A stretch of DNA of 7,888 bases from Bacteroidota bacterium (GCA_024277695.1 JAJRUR010000163.1:1-7888); one strand, 5' to 3'; shown: positions 1 through 6,614, counted from the stretch's first letter. The notes: generated from the letters alone by a model not told the origin. Numbers and translations: made by a program.

Positions 1-804
1 ATCAATAAAGCTGAAGATAATCTTTTTGATAAAAAAGGTGCCATCGTAACCATTTCGAATGTCGTTGGTGGATTCTTTAATCTGACAGACAAAGAAAACA
101 CTAGTGTAAGTTTTGACTTGGCTTCTGTAGGCGAGGCTGTGAGTGCCATCGAAATATTAAAAAGTTATAACGGAGGTGCGCCGGTGTCTCATAGCGTACT
201 TAGTGGAGATGCAGGTACAGTTACCATTTCTCTTGTAGATGCAATTCAAGGATTGGGGCTTAGCCTGGATGACATCAATGTCGGTGACAAATTTAACTTC
301 TCTTTCAGACCCACTACAGCCGGTGGCGTTTTTAAAAGTGGTAAGTCACTCACTGTCGATGTGAGCTGTCCTACTGCCCTAGAAGGCATCTATGATGCCG
401 TAGCAACAAACACATCTCAAGGTGCCGGAATCGGTTGGGACGACTGTGCCGGAAATACTTGGACAGGACAGATCGAAATCGTCAATAAAGGTGCAGGGGT
501 TTATGAGTTTTATTCGATTGATGGAGAAAATCGCTTTTTAGATTTATCCTTGGGTAACTTTATTGCCTGCTATGGTACCGATCTGCAAGATAATATGCCG
601 AATGGTACACTCACTGTGACGGATATTTGCAACATGCTCACCTTTAACGGTACGAGCCAGTGGGGTGAAGTCTATTCTTTTAATAAAGTAGAAGCAAATG
701 GCAATCAACTGACTTTGGGATGGACCAATGATTATGGTGAAGGCGGTCAAACTGTCTTGACAAGAACTGATGGTACGGATTGGCCTAACCTTACAAAAGG
801 ATAG
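1..804 (+). CDS. C-terminal part of an extracytoplasmic surface protein (partial, start outside window)
   Basis: The reading frame is open from the first base, so the window holds the last 267 residues of a longer protein; a TTG at 118 is inside the frame and is not a credible start. I do not recognise a named family. Two parts are visible. Residues 1-122 are rich in alternating hydrophobic and polar strands (FFNLTDKEN, VSFDL, IEILKSYNGG), like the Ig-like modules of Bacteroidota outer-membrane lipoproteins. After a SCP junction near residue 123, residues 127-267 form a second beta-rich domain with many Gly, Asn, Thr and aromatic residues (EGIYDAVATN, WTGQIEIV, LTLGWTNDYGEGG). There is no T9SS tail; the protein ends in NLTKG. 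Similar proteins are often encoded after SusC/SusD-type transporter pairs, which would make this a glycan- or peptide-binding accessory lipoprotein, but that is inference because the upstream genes and any lipobox are not visible. It is the last gene of its transcript, given the terminator that follows. Confidence 0.75.
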   Translation: MNKAEDNLFDKKGAIVTISNVVGGFFNLTDKENTSVSFDLASVGEAVSAIEILKSYNGGAPVSHSVLSGDAGTVTISLVDAIQGLGLSLDDINVGDKFNFSFRPTTAGGVFKSGKSLTVDVSCPTALEGIYDAVATNTSQGAGIGWDDCAGNTWTGQIEIVNKGAGVYEFYSIDGENRFLDLSLGNFIACYGTDLQDNMPNGTLTVTDICNMLTFNGTSQWGEVYSFNKVEANGNQLTLGWTNDYGEGGQTVLTRTDGTDWPNLTKG

Positions 805-841
805 TATCCGATCTACATAAATGTTTCATTGCAAATTTTTT

Positions 842-873
842 AAAGGCTACTCATCGTGAGTAGCCTTTTTTTT
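842..873 (+). terminator. Strong intrinsic terminator after the first gene
   Basis: A perfect 12-bp stem (842-853 pairing with 857-868; the arm reads AAAGGCTACTCA) closes a three-base TCG loop. It runs directly into a tract of eight T (866-873), three of which also form the end of the stem. It lies 37 bases after the stop codon of the first gene and is the clearest Rho-independent terminator in the window. It ends 23 bases before the ATG of the next gene. Confidence 0.93.
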
Positions 874-896
874 AGGAATTGATTTTAGCATTATTT

Positions 897-2516
897 ATGA
901 AAATAAAAACTGTTCTCCTCTGTATCCTTTTATCTTCTTTTGTCTATGGTCAAAATACGGTGGGTACTTTGCTCTTTGACGAAGAGTCGTATGCACAAGG
1001 GTATAACTTGTTGTTTCCGGAAAATCAATCTAAGGTATTTCTGACGGATATCTGTGGACAGATAGTCCATCAGTGGGACATGGGAGATATGCTACCGGGA
1101 AAAGAACTGTACATAGATGAAGAATCTAATCTACTTGTTGCTTTGCTTGACCCAAATCTCACTCAAGCATCTTTTGGAACAGGAGGAGCTGGAGGAGTCA
1201 TCGAAAAGCGGAGTTGGGAGAATGAATTGATTTGGAGGATAGAGATCCGTGATTCGATATATAGGTTGCATCATGATATCGAGTGGATGCCCAATGGCAA
1301 TGTTCTGATGATCGTTTGGCATAGAAAGTTTTTACCCGAATTGATCGAATATGGTTTTGATACTAGTCGGTATACCCAAAAAGCACTCTGGGCAGATGCT
1401 ATTATGGAATATTCTCCTGAACTGGATTCGATAGTTTGGGTATGGGATGCTTGGGACCACATCGTACAGGATTATGACAGTACAAAAGCATTCTTTGGCG
1501 CAGTAGCCCAAAATCCCGGCAAGATCGATATCAATTATCAAGACTTTACATTCCAAAAACCCGACTGGCTGCATATCAACGGGATTGACTACAATCCTCA
1601 ACTAGACCAGATCATTATAAGTCCAAAAAACTTTAATGAACTATGGATCATAGATCATAGTATCTCTTCCGATACAGCACGGACAGAAAAAGGAGATCTC
1701 CTGTACCGTTGGGGCAATCCGCAAGCATATAAGCAAGGCACTAAAGATGACCAGATATTGTTCAGCCAGCACGATCCTTCTTGGATCGATATGCCCGGAT
1801 CAGCTTATGACGGACAGATATTAGTATATAATAACTTCATCGCTTTTGATCTATCCCTCGGAGAGATAATCCATCCTAACTATGATACTCAGACCGGTAC
1901 ATACACCCTACAAAATGGCCGCTATCTCCCGCTGGCAGTTACACGCTCTATTTCTCATCCCGATACGATAAAAAATTTTTCGACCGCAGGATCTACTATC
2001 CAATTGCTTCCAAATGGAAACTTTTTGATGCATGCTGCCAGACCTGGATTTGCCTTCGAACTCACAGATGATGAAACCGTAGTATGGGAGTACAAAGTAC
2101 CTTTTCGGAATGGTTTTCCGGTCATGCAAGGCACCGAGCTATCCCTTTCACAAAATTTTACATTTAGCTTAAGAAGGTATCCTCAGGATTATCCTGCTTT
2201 TATCGGCAAAGATCTGTCACCTAAAGGATATATAGAACTCAATCCAAACCTTGATTTCTGCAAGAGCATCATTGATGATACTCATGAACCCGAACAGGCT
2301 GAGTGGGTGATTGCCCCCAATCCGGTTTCTGATATGTTGTACCTTGATATCCAAAGCGCTGCCATCTTAAAGGTCTATGACACAAAAGCTGTACTGATCA
2401 AAAAATACGCTTTGACAGCAGGTAGTAATATGTTGGACTTGAGTAGTTTACCCCAAGGAATCTATGTGCTGCACCTCGAGGGGAGATTGCCTCAAAAAAT
2501 GATTATTTTGAGATAA
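897..2516 (+). CDS. Secreted arylsulfotransferase-like protein with T9SS sorting domain (copy 1)
   Basis: A 539-residue protein resembling PAPS-independent aryl-sulfate sulfotransferases (ASST), which move sulfate between phenolic compounds through a sulfohistidine on a beta-propeller. Residues 1-19 are a signal peptide (MKIKTVLLC...VYG, cleaved near QN). The propeller spans about 22-455, with family-like blocks CGQIVHQW (53-60), LHHDIEWMPNGN (124-135), WLHIN (224-228), RWGNP (271-275) and QHDP (291-294). His226-x-Asn228 and His292 fit the catalytic positions of the E. coli enzyme by eye, but the arginine expected about 18 residues after the first of these is Lys244. Residues 469-539 are a type A T9SS tail (APNPVSDMLYLD, a LSSLPQGIYVL block, final KMIILR). 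I chose the ATG at 897 because it begins an ideal signal peptide; an in-frame TTG at 879 would only add six residues next to the terminator. It is a paralogue of the protein at 4599-6296. Family assignment is fairly sure; catalytic activity and substrate are not known. Confidence 0.82.
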   Translation: MKIKTVLLCILLSSFVYGQNTVGTLLFDEESYAQGYNLLFPENQSKVFLTDICGQIVHQWDMGDMLPGKELYIDEESNLLVALLDPNLTQASFGTGGAGGVIEKRSWENELIWRIEIRDSIYRLHHDIEWMPNGNVLMIVWHRKFLPELIEYGFDTSRYTQKALWADAIMEYSPELDSIVWVWDAWDHIVQDYDSTKAFFGAVAQNPGKIDINYQDFTFQKPDWLHINGIDYNPQLDQIIISPKNFNELWIIDHSISSDTARTEKGDLLYRWGNPQAYKQGTKDDQILFSQHDPSWIDMPGSAYDGQILVYNNFIAFDLSLGEIIHPNYDTQTGTYTLQNGRYLPLAVTRSISHPDTIKNFSTAGSTIQLLPNGNFLMHAARPGFAFELTDDETVVWEYKVPFRNGFPVMQGTELSLSQNFTFSLRRYPQDYPAFIGKDLSPKGYIELNPNLDFCKSIIDDTHEPEQAEWVIAPNPVSDMLYLDIQSAAILKVYDTKAVLIKKYALTAGSNMLDLSSLPQGIYVLHLEGRLPQKMIILR

Positions 2517-2559
2517 TTCTAAAGAAAGTTCGGTAGTGTCAGCTTTTTCTAAAACAGCC

Positions 2560-4419
2560 TTATATCCGTACTAATTTAATGACTCTGTAAGCTTTTCCCG
2601 TCATAATTTTAGCGATATATACGCCCGCCTCTTCGTTAGAGAGGTCGATAATTCGGTCGGATGCTCTTCGTACGAGTCTTCCCTGCGCATCATATATTTC
2701 GTAGCTTTTTAACTCGCTTTCGGATGCAATCCTAAAAATATCATGCGAGGGATTAGGAAAAACTTTTATCTCCACAGCACGATGACCTTCCGTAGATGTG
2801 ACGATGCCCTCCGTAATCACATGAAGTCTGTTGACCTCAAGCTTATAATGCGTCTGGCTACGACTACCACCTGTCCAAACAACTTGAATACTGTCGATAA
2901 TCTGATGCGAAGCCAAACCGAAATGAATAAAACTAGAGTGTTGGGAGCAAAAACTACTCGCTCCTGTGTGCTCTGCCATCAGAACATCCTCTCCTGCATA
3001 TAGATAAATTCGTGATCCATAAGCATTTCTGTGTGTGCGCTGCCCTTTTAACTTCAGTTTTACCCAATTATTGTCATTGCTTATATTATTCTGAAACAGA
3101 CAGGATTCGGGCTCAAGCCCAAATCCGGGCTTGTCATAGACGATCGAAAATATATCCATCTTCCCATCCATATCGATGTCTGCATAGGCACAACCACGTG
3201 ATGCCAATAAGTTGTTGATACCATAACTACTATCTACTTCCGTAAAAGTCCTATCTCCATTATTTATAAACAATCTATCAGGATCCAGCCTGCTATTATC
3301 CACAAAACTCGGTGCCGGAACATAGCCGTTAGCTACAAATAAGTCCAGATCCATGTCATTATCTATATCTACAAATAGATTGCCCCAGCTTACAGCCAGT
3401 GGACTATCTGCACCCTCTTCCGAAAACTCATTCTCGACACCTAAGTCCGCAGCCCGCTCATCAAATCCTTCCGACTGCTGCTCTAAAAATACATTCTTTC
3501 CCAAATTGGACACATAATAGTCCAAGTCAAGATCATTATCATAATCTCCCACAGCTATACCCATCGAAAACATCTGTTGGTCAGCTCCCAAAGATGCCGA
3601 TACTTCCGTAAAGCGCCCAATCGTATTAAAATCGTTCCGGTAAAGCTTGTTCGGCTCGATAAAAGGACCAAAATCATTGCCCAACAGTATATCCTGATCA
3701 CCGTCACCGTCATAGTCCGTCGCTACTACAGCAAGTGCACATCCACGATCGTCCAAACCTAATATTTCGCCTACTTCTCTAAACAAATCATTGCCTTCGT
3801 TGCGGTACATATAATTCCTAAAACAATCATGCGCAAAACCATTTATGTCACCATTATCATCATATGTAAAGCGTATCTCCTCTACGTAATTGATACAGTA
3901 AATATCCAGATCACCATCCAAATCATAGTCGAGCATGGTAGCACCCAAAGCCATACTTTTATCTCTAAAGAGGGACTCTGTCCACACTTCCGTAAATGTC
4001 AGATCACCGTTATTCTTAAATAATAAATTTTTGGCAAACTCATCCGGCGTACCTACCTTAAAAATCGTACTAACAAAAATATCCTCGTCACCATCATTAT
4101 CGATGTCACCATAAATAGCTCCTGTTGTATAATACTCTTCCGAAATCTCAATCCCCGAGCCCTCCGTAATCTCTTCAAACTCTCCATTACCCATATTGAG
4201 AAATAAACGATCCTTTTCTAACCCACCTACTAGATATACGTCATCGTCCAGATCATTATCGATATCTACAAAGGCTACTCCGCCCCCGTTAAAACTGACT
4301 TGACTAAAAGTATGGATAAGATTACTTTGATCCTGTGACTGTATAAATGATTGAGCATCCACATCTGTATTGATCATAAAGATACTCCACATGACGAAAT
4401 GTACCCGTATAGCTAACAT
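2560..4419 (-). CDS. CRTAC1-like FG-GAP/VCBS repeat protein with ASPIC/UnbV domain and T9SS tail
   Basis: A 619-residue secreted protein. Residues 1-23 form a signal peptide (ending VDAQ). Residues about 40-430 form an integrin-like FG-GAP/VCBS beta-propeller with seven calcium-loop motifs of the form DxDxDxxxD, beginning at residues 52, 105, 164, 235, 292, 351 and 414 (for example DYDGDGDQD at 235). Typical linkers such as LFINNGDRTFTEV come between them. Residues about 450-535 match the ASPIC/UnbV domain (NWVKLKLKG, AYGSRIYLYAG, SSFIHFGL, IDSIQVVWTGG). Residues about 551-619 are a type A T9SS sorting domain (VFPNPSHDIFRI, YEIYDAQGRLVRR, final VIKLVRI). Such proteins are calcium-stabilised extracellular binding or adhesion proteins; the ligand is unknown. 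An in-frame stop at 4441-4443 limits upstream extension, and AAGGA lies three bases before the ATG, an unusual near-Shine-Dalgarno for this window. It is convergent with the first sulfotransferase-like gene (43-bp gap) and divergent from the second. Confidence 0.9.
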   Translation of the reverse strand: MLAIRVHFVMWSIFMINTDVDAQSFIQSQDQSNLIHTFSQVSFNGGGVAFVDIDNDLDDDVYLVGGLEKDRLFLNMGNGEFEEITEGSGIEISEEYYTTGAIYGDIDNDGDEDIFVSTIFKVGTPDEFAKNLLFKNNGDLTFTEVWTESLFRDKSMALGATMLDYDLDGDLDIYCINYVEEIRFTYDDNGDINGFAHDCFRNYMYRNEGNDLFREVGEILGLDDRGCALAVVATDYDGDGDQDILLGNDFGPFIEPNKLYRNDFNTIGRFTEVSASLGADQQMFSMGIAVGDYDNDLDLDYYVSNLGKNVFLEQQSEGFDERAADLGVENEFSEEGADSPLAVSWGNLFVDIDNDMDLDLFVANGYVPAPSFVDNSRLDPDRLFINNGDRTFTEVDSSYGINNLLASRGCAYADIDMDGKMDIFSIVYDKPGFGLEPESCLFQNNISNDNNWVKLKLKGQRTHRNAYGSRIYLYAGEDVLMAEHTGASSFCSQHSSFIHFGLASHQIIDSIQVVWTGGSRSQTHYKLEVNRLHVITEGIVTSTEGHRAVEIKVFPNPSHDIFRIASESELKSYEIYDAQGRLVRRASDRIIDLSNEEAGVYIAKIMTGKAYRVIKLVRI

Positions 4420-4455
4420 AGGTCCTTGATTGATATTGAGCTACAAGATAAGGTT

Positions 4456-4470
4456 TTTATTCAGAATAAA
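4456..4470. promoter_or_regulatory. Perfect inverted repeat in the divergent spacer, possible operator
   Basis: TTTATTC, one central A, then GAATAAA: a perfect 7-1-7 inverted repeat 37 bases upstream of the minus-strand gene's ATG and about 24 bases before the plus-strand promoter-like box. Its size and position between two divergent genes suit a dimeric regulator, but it is AT-rich and could be chance. Confidence 0.3.
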
Positions 4471-4493
4471 TAGCCGTTTTAATGTGGATTTTG

Positions 4494-4501
4494 TAGTTTT
4501 G
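4494..4501 (+). promoter_or_regulatory. Candidate Bacteroidota -7 promoter box for the second sulfotransferase-like gene
   Basis: TAGTTTTG matches the Bacteroidota -7 consensus TAnnTTTG exactly. No clear TTTG/TTG -33 element lies 19-21 bases upstream. If used, transcription would start near 4508 and give a leader of about 90 bases that contains the hairpin at 4514-4552. Confidence 0.4.
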
Positions 4502-4513
4502 TTTTGTAATAAC

Positions 4514-4552
4514 CAGCCGACTATAAGCATGACGACAATGCTTTTAGGGCTG
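4514..4552 (+). promoter_or_regulatory. Stable hairpin in the presumed 5' leader of the second sulfotransferase-like gene
   Basis: CAGCC (4514-4518) pairs with GGCTG (4548-4552). After a two-base GA bulge, CTATAAGCAT (4521-4530) pairs with ATGCTTTTAG (4538-4547) with one T-T mismatch, closing a seven-base loop GACGACA. That gives 14 base pairs. No T-tract follows on either strand, so it is not a standard terminator. It may stabilise the mRNA or have a regulatory role. Confidence 0.4.
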
Positions 4553-4598
4553 ATTTTAACGAAATAGTACAAGATACCAAAAGAAAATATCGATAGTT

Positions 4599-6296
4599 AT
4601 GAGAAAAGATTTAGCATCTTTTTTGAGGTGGAAGTCCTATATTACAAAAGGCTTGCTTGTGGTCCTTTTATTCATCAGTATTGGGTATATCTCGCAAGCA
4701 CAAAACACTGTAGGGCTACTCTCCATAGACCAAACAAAAACATTTGAGGGGTACAATCTGCTCTACCCTTTGGGTCAACCCAATGTCTATCTGCTCAATA
4801 ACTGCGGTCAGATAGTACATCAGTGGCAAGATTCGGAAGAGTTTTTGCCCGGCAAAACAGCTTATATCCTACAAGATGGCAAACTCATCAAAACCAAAGA
4901 ACATGTATCGCACGCGGGAGATACGATTTGGGCACCGGGATCAGGGGCATTTATAGAAATTAGAAATTGGGATAACGAAATTCTTTGGGAGTTTGAACTG
5001 AATAATAGTCGGTATCGCTTGCATCATGACATAGCCGTGATGCCCAATGGCAATATATTGGCTGTAGCTTGGCATCGAAAGTCTCCCCAAGAAGCATATC
5101 AATGGGGGAGAGATACCACCACACTGGTGGATGGTGACTTGTATTCAGAGTATATCTTTGAGATCAATCCCGAGTCAGGCCAAATCGTATGGGAGTGGTA
5201 CGCTTGGGATCATATGATTCAAGATCGGGATGATAATCTGCCCAATTATGGTATTGTAGGAGATGCGCCCGGCCGCATAGACATCAATTATGATACCCGA
5301 GGCGGCAAAGCATCTTGGTTACATATCAACGCTATAGACTATAGCGAAGACTTAGACCAAATACTGCTCTCCGTACCCGGATTTAATGAAATTTGGATCA
5401 TCGATCATTCGACGACAACAGAAGAGGCTGCAGGCAGTACCGGAGGACGCTTGGGAGTAGGTGGAGATATAGCTTATCGCTGGGGTAACCCTGCGGCTTA
5501 TCGGCAAGGCAGTATCGAAGATCAAAAACTCTTCTTTCAGCATGATGTACAATGGGTAGATGACTTCGTGGATGGCAGTTTTGAACATTTTGGAAAAATA
5601 GCCCTATTCAACAACAGAATCGGAAGCAATTACTCCGCTGCTCATCTTATCGTAAGCCCTTTTGATATGTACAAATGGCAATATATCAAAGATGGAACCA
5701 CTTGGGGACCCTTGGACTATGATAAGACTATTACACATCCCGATACCACCCGTCTTTACTCCAATATCCTCTCTAGTGTACAGTTGCTCCCCAATAATAA
5801 TTGGATGATTTGTAGCGGCAGATCAGGCTACTCTTTCGAATTGGATATCCAAAATAACATCGTTTGGGAGTATAAAACGCCCTTTAAGAGTGGAGAAGTT
5901 GTAACCCAAGGTGACATCCTACAGCCCAATGACAATTTTACTTTTAGAATGGAACGCTATCCCAAAAACTATCCGGCATTTGCCCAAAGGGATATGAGCC
6001 CCAAAGGCTATATAGAATTGGAGCCAAATGAAGACTTTTGTAAGATAGTTAACACCTTGGAACAGCCCATCTCGCCTGTGCGTATTTATCCCAATCCGGT
6101 CACAGATGGTCTGCTCCGGATCACACGCAGGGGGCAAAATGTAGGCAGGGTAGAGCTATTTGATGTCATGGGTAGGCAGCTACTAGACCAAGAGCTACAA
6201 CGCGGTACTACACAGTTGGATCTATCCGTATGGAGCCCCGGTGTTTACTTTTTGAGCATTAACCACACTACAATGCATAAAATTATCCTTCAGTAA
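4599..6296 (+). CDS. Secreted arylsulfotransferase-like protein with T9SS sorting domain (copy 2)
   Basis: A 565-residue paralogue of the protein at 897-2516; about half the residues are identical in the blocks aligned by eye. Residues 1-35 are a signal peptide with a long basic n-region (MRKDLASFLRWK), a hydrophobic core (GLLVVLLFISIG) and a likely SQAQ cleavage site. The propeller spans about 38-481 with CGQIVHQW (69-76), LHHDIAVMPNGN (141-152), LHIN (241-244), RWGNP (294-298) and QHD (314-316). His242-x-Asn244 and His315 fit ASST catalytic positions, but the expected arginine is Pro260. It carries an insert of about ten residues (around GGRLGVGGD, 282-290) that copy 1 lacks. Residues about 494-565 are the T9SS tail (RIYPNPVTDGLL, VELFDVMGRQLL, SPGVYFLSI, final HKIILQ). 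No Shine-Dalgarno is present. It probably acts at or outside the outer membrane; enzymatic activity and substrate cannot be judged from sequence alone. Confidence 0.83.
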   Translation: MRKDLASFLRWKSYITKGLLVVLLFISIGYISQAQNTVGLLSIDQTKTFEGYNLLYPLGQPNVYLLNNCGQIVHQWQDSEEFLPGKTAYILQDGKLIKTKEHVSHAGDTIWAPGSGAFIEIRNWDNEILWEFELNNSRYRLHHDIAVMPNGNILAVAWHRKSPQEAYQWGRDTTTLVDGDLYSEYIFEINPESGQIVWEWYAWDHMIQDRDDNLPNYGIVGDAPGRIDINYDTRGGKASWLHINAIDYSEDLDQILLSVPGFNEIWIIDHSTTTEEAAGSTGGRLGVGGDIAYRWGNPAAYRQGSIEDQKLFFQHDVQWVDDFVDGSFEHFGKIALFNNRIGSNYSAAHLIVSPFDMYKWQYIKDGTTWGPLDYDKTITHPDTTRLYSNILSSVQLLPNNNWMICSGRSGYSFELDIQNNIVWEYKTPFKSGEVVTQGDILQPNDNFTFRMERYPKNYPAFAQRDMSPKGYIELEPNEDFCKIVNTLEQPISPVRIYPNPVTDGLLRITRRGQNVGRVELFDVMGRQLLDQELQRGTTQLDLSVWSPGVYFLSINHTTMHKIILQ

Positions 6297-6304
6297 GGAC
6301 AATT
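6281..6304 (+). terminator. Possible weak terminator hairpin over the stop of the second sulfotransferase-like gene
   Basis: AATT (6281-6284) and TCCTT (6286-6290) pair with AAGGA (6295-6299) and AATT (6301-6304) around a CAGT loop, with one A-C mismatch: nine base pairs in all. The stop codon TAA (6294-6296) lies inside it. The downstream sequence is only AT-rich, without a clean T-tract, so termination here is uncertain. Confidence 0.3.
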
Positions 6305-6319
6305 GTATCAGATATTTTA

Positions 6320-6327
6320 TATATTTG
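6320..6327 (+). promoter_or_regulatory. Candidate -7 promoter box of rpsU
   Basis: TATATTTG matches the Bacteroidota -7 consensus TAnnTTTG exactly and is followed by GCGC, 28 bases before the rpsU ATG. The nearest TTG upstream (6303-6305) is only 14 bases away, shorter than the usual 19-21, so the -33 element is not identified. It would start the ribosomal-protein transcript independently of the secreted-protein block. Confidence 0.55.
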
Positions 6328-6355
6328 CGCTCGCATTTAGTAAAAAACATAAAAT

Positions 6356-6538
6356 ATGCTCATAGTAGAAGTAAAAGAAGGCTCCATAGACCGTGCACTC
6401 AAAAAGTACAAGCGTAAGTTTGATCGGACCAAAACGATGAAAGAACTCAGACGACGCAAACAGTTTACCAAGCCTTCTGTCGAAAGACGCCACGAAGTCC
6501 TCAAGGCGGCATATCGACTAAAGAAATATGGTAACTGA
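6356..6538 (+). CDS. rpsU: 30S ribosomal protein bS21
   Basis: A 60-residue, very basic protein that is recognisably bS21: MLIVEVKEG at the start, then ALKKYKRKFDRT, MKELRRRKQF and KPSVERRHE. It is a small-subunit protein near the 16S rRNA 3' end. In Bacteroidota, bS21 with bS18 and bS6 helps hide the anti-Shine-Dalgarno, which fits the scarcity of Shine-Dalgarno sequences in this window. Length is normal for the phylum (about 60-67). There is no GGAGG-like site before its ATG; the leader is A-rich (TAAAAAACATAAAAT). The gene starts 59 bases after the preceding stop and has its own promoter-like box. It is followed by xerC and hpf, the usual phylum order. A T-rich run at 6547-6555 follows the stop, but no good hairpin precedes it, so readthrough into xerC is possible. 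Confidence 0.95.
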   Translation: MLIVEVKEGSIDRALKKYKRKFDRTKTMKELRRRKQFTKPSVERRHEVLKAAYRLKKYGN

Positions 6539-6563
6539 TTCCTGCTTCTTTTTTTATATATTA

Positions 6564-6595
6564 TTTGTTATAATGTGATATTTGTTGTATCTTGG
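6564..6595 (+). promoter_or_regulatory. Candidate promoter of xerC
   Basis: TTTG (6564-6567), a 20-base spacer and TATCTTGG (6588-6595), one mismatch from the -7 consensus TAnnTTTG. The spacing fits Bacteroidota promoters. Transcription would begin near 6602, downstream of the TTG codons at 6582 and 6585 and about 13 bases before the TTG at 6615, which supports the later start for xerC. A second near-match, GATATTTG, lies at 6577-6584. Confidence 0.4.
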
Positions 6596-6614
6596 TCGTA
6601 CAAAGAATCGACAC

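Noticed and set aside
879..896. TTG at 879 as the start of the first sulfotransferase-like gene
   Set aside because: The ATG at 897 starts a textbook signal peptide (MKIKTVLLC), and 879 lies only five bases after the terminator T-tract.
2517..2559. Possible bidirectional terminator between the convergent genes
   Set aside because: Only weak pairings such as GCT...AGC with a mismatch can be drawn, and there is no proper stem with a T-tract on either strand.
3238..4000. Recurrent ACTTCCGTAAA words, three copies, as a DNA repeat element
   Set aside because: They encode the recurring FTEV segment of the propeller blades on the minus strand, so protein repetition explains them.
2743..4023. Several open frames of 61-86 codons on the + strand opposite the FG-GAP gene
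   Set aside because: They lie wholly inside the well-supported minus-strand gene, have Cys/His/Arg-rich low-quality composition and no recognisable domain; they mirror the codon pattern of the real gene.
6539..6560. T-rich run after rpsU as an intrinsic terminator
   Set aside because: The only stem available before it is AAAGAA with TTCTTT across a loop of about 20 bases, too weak to call.
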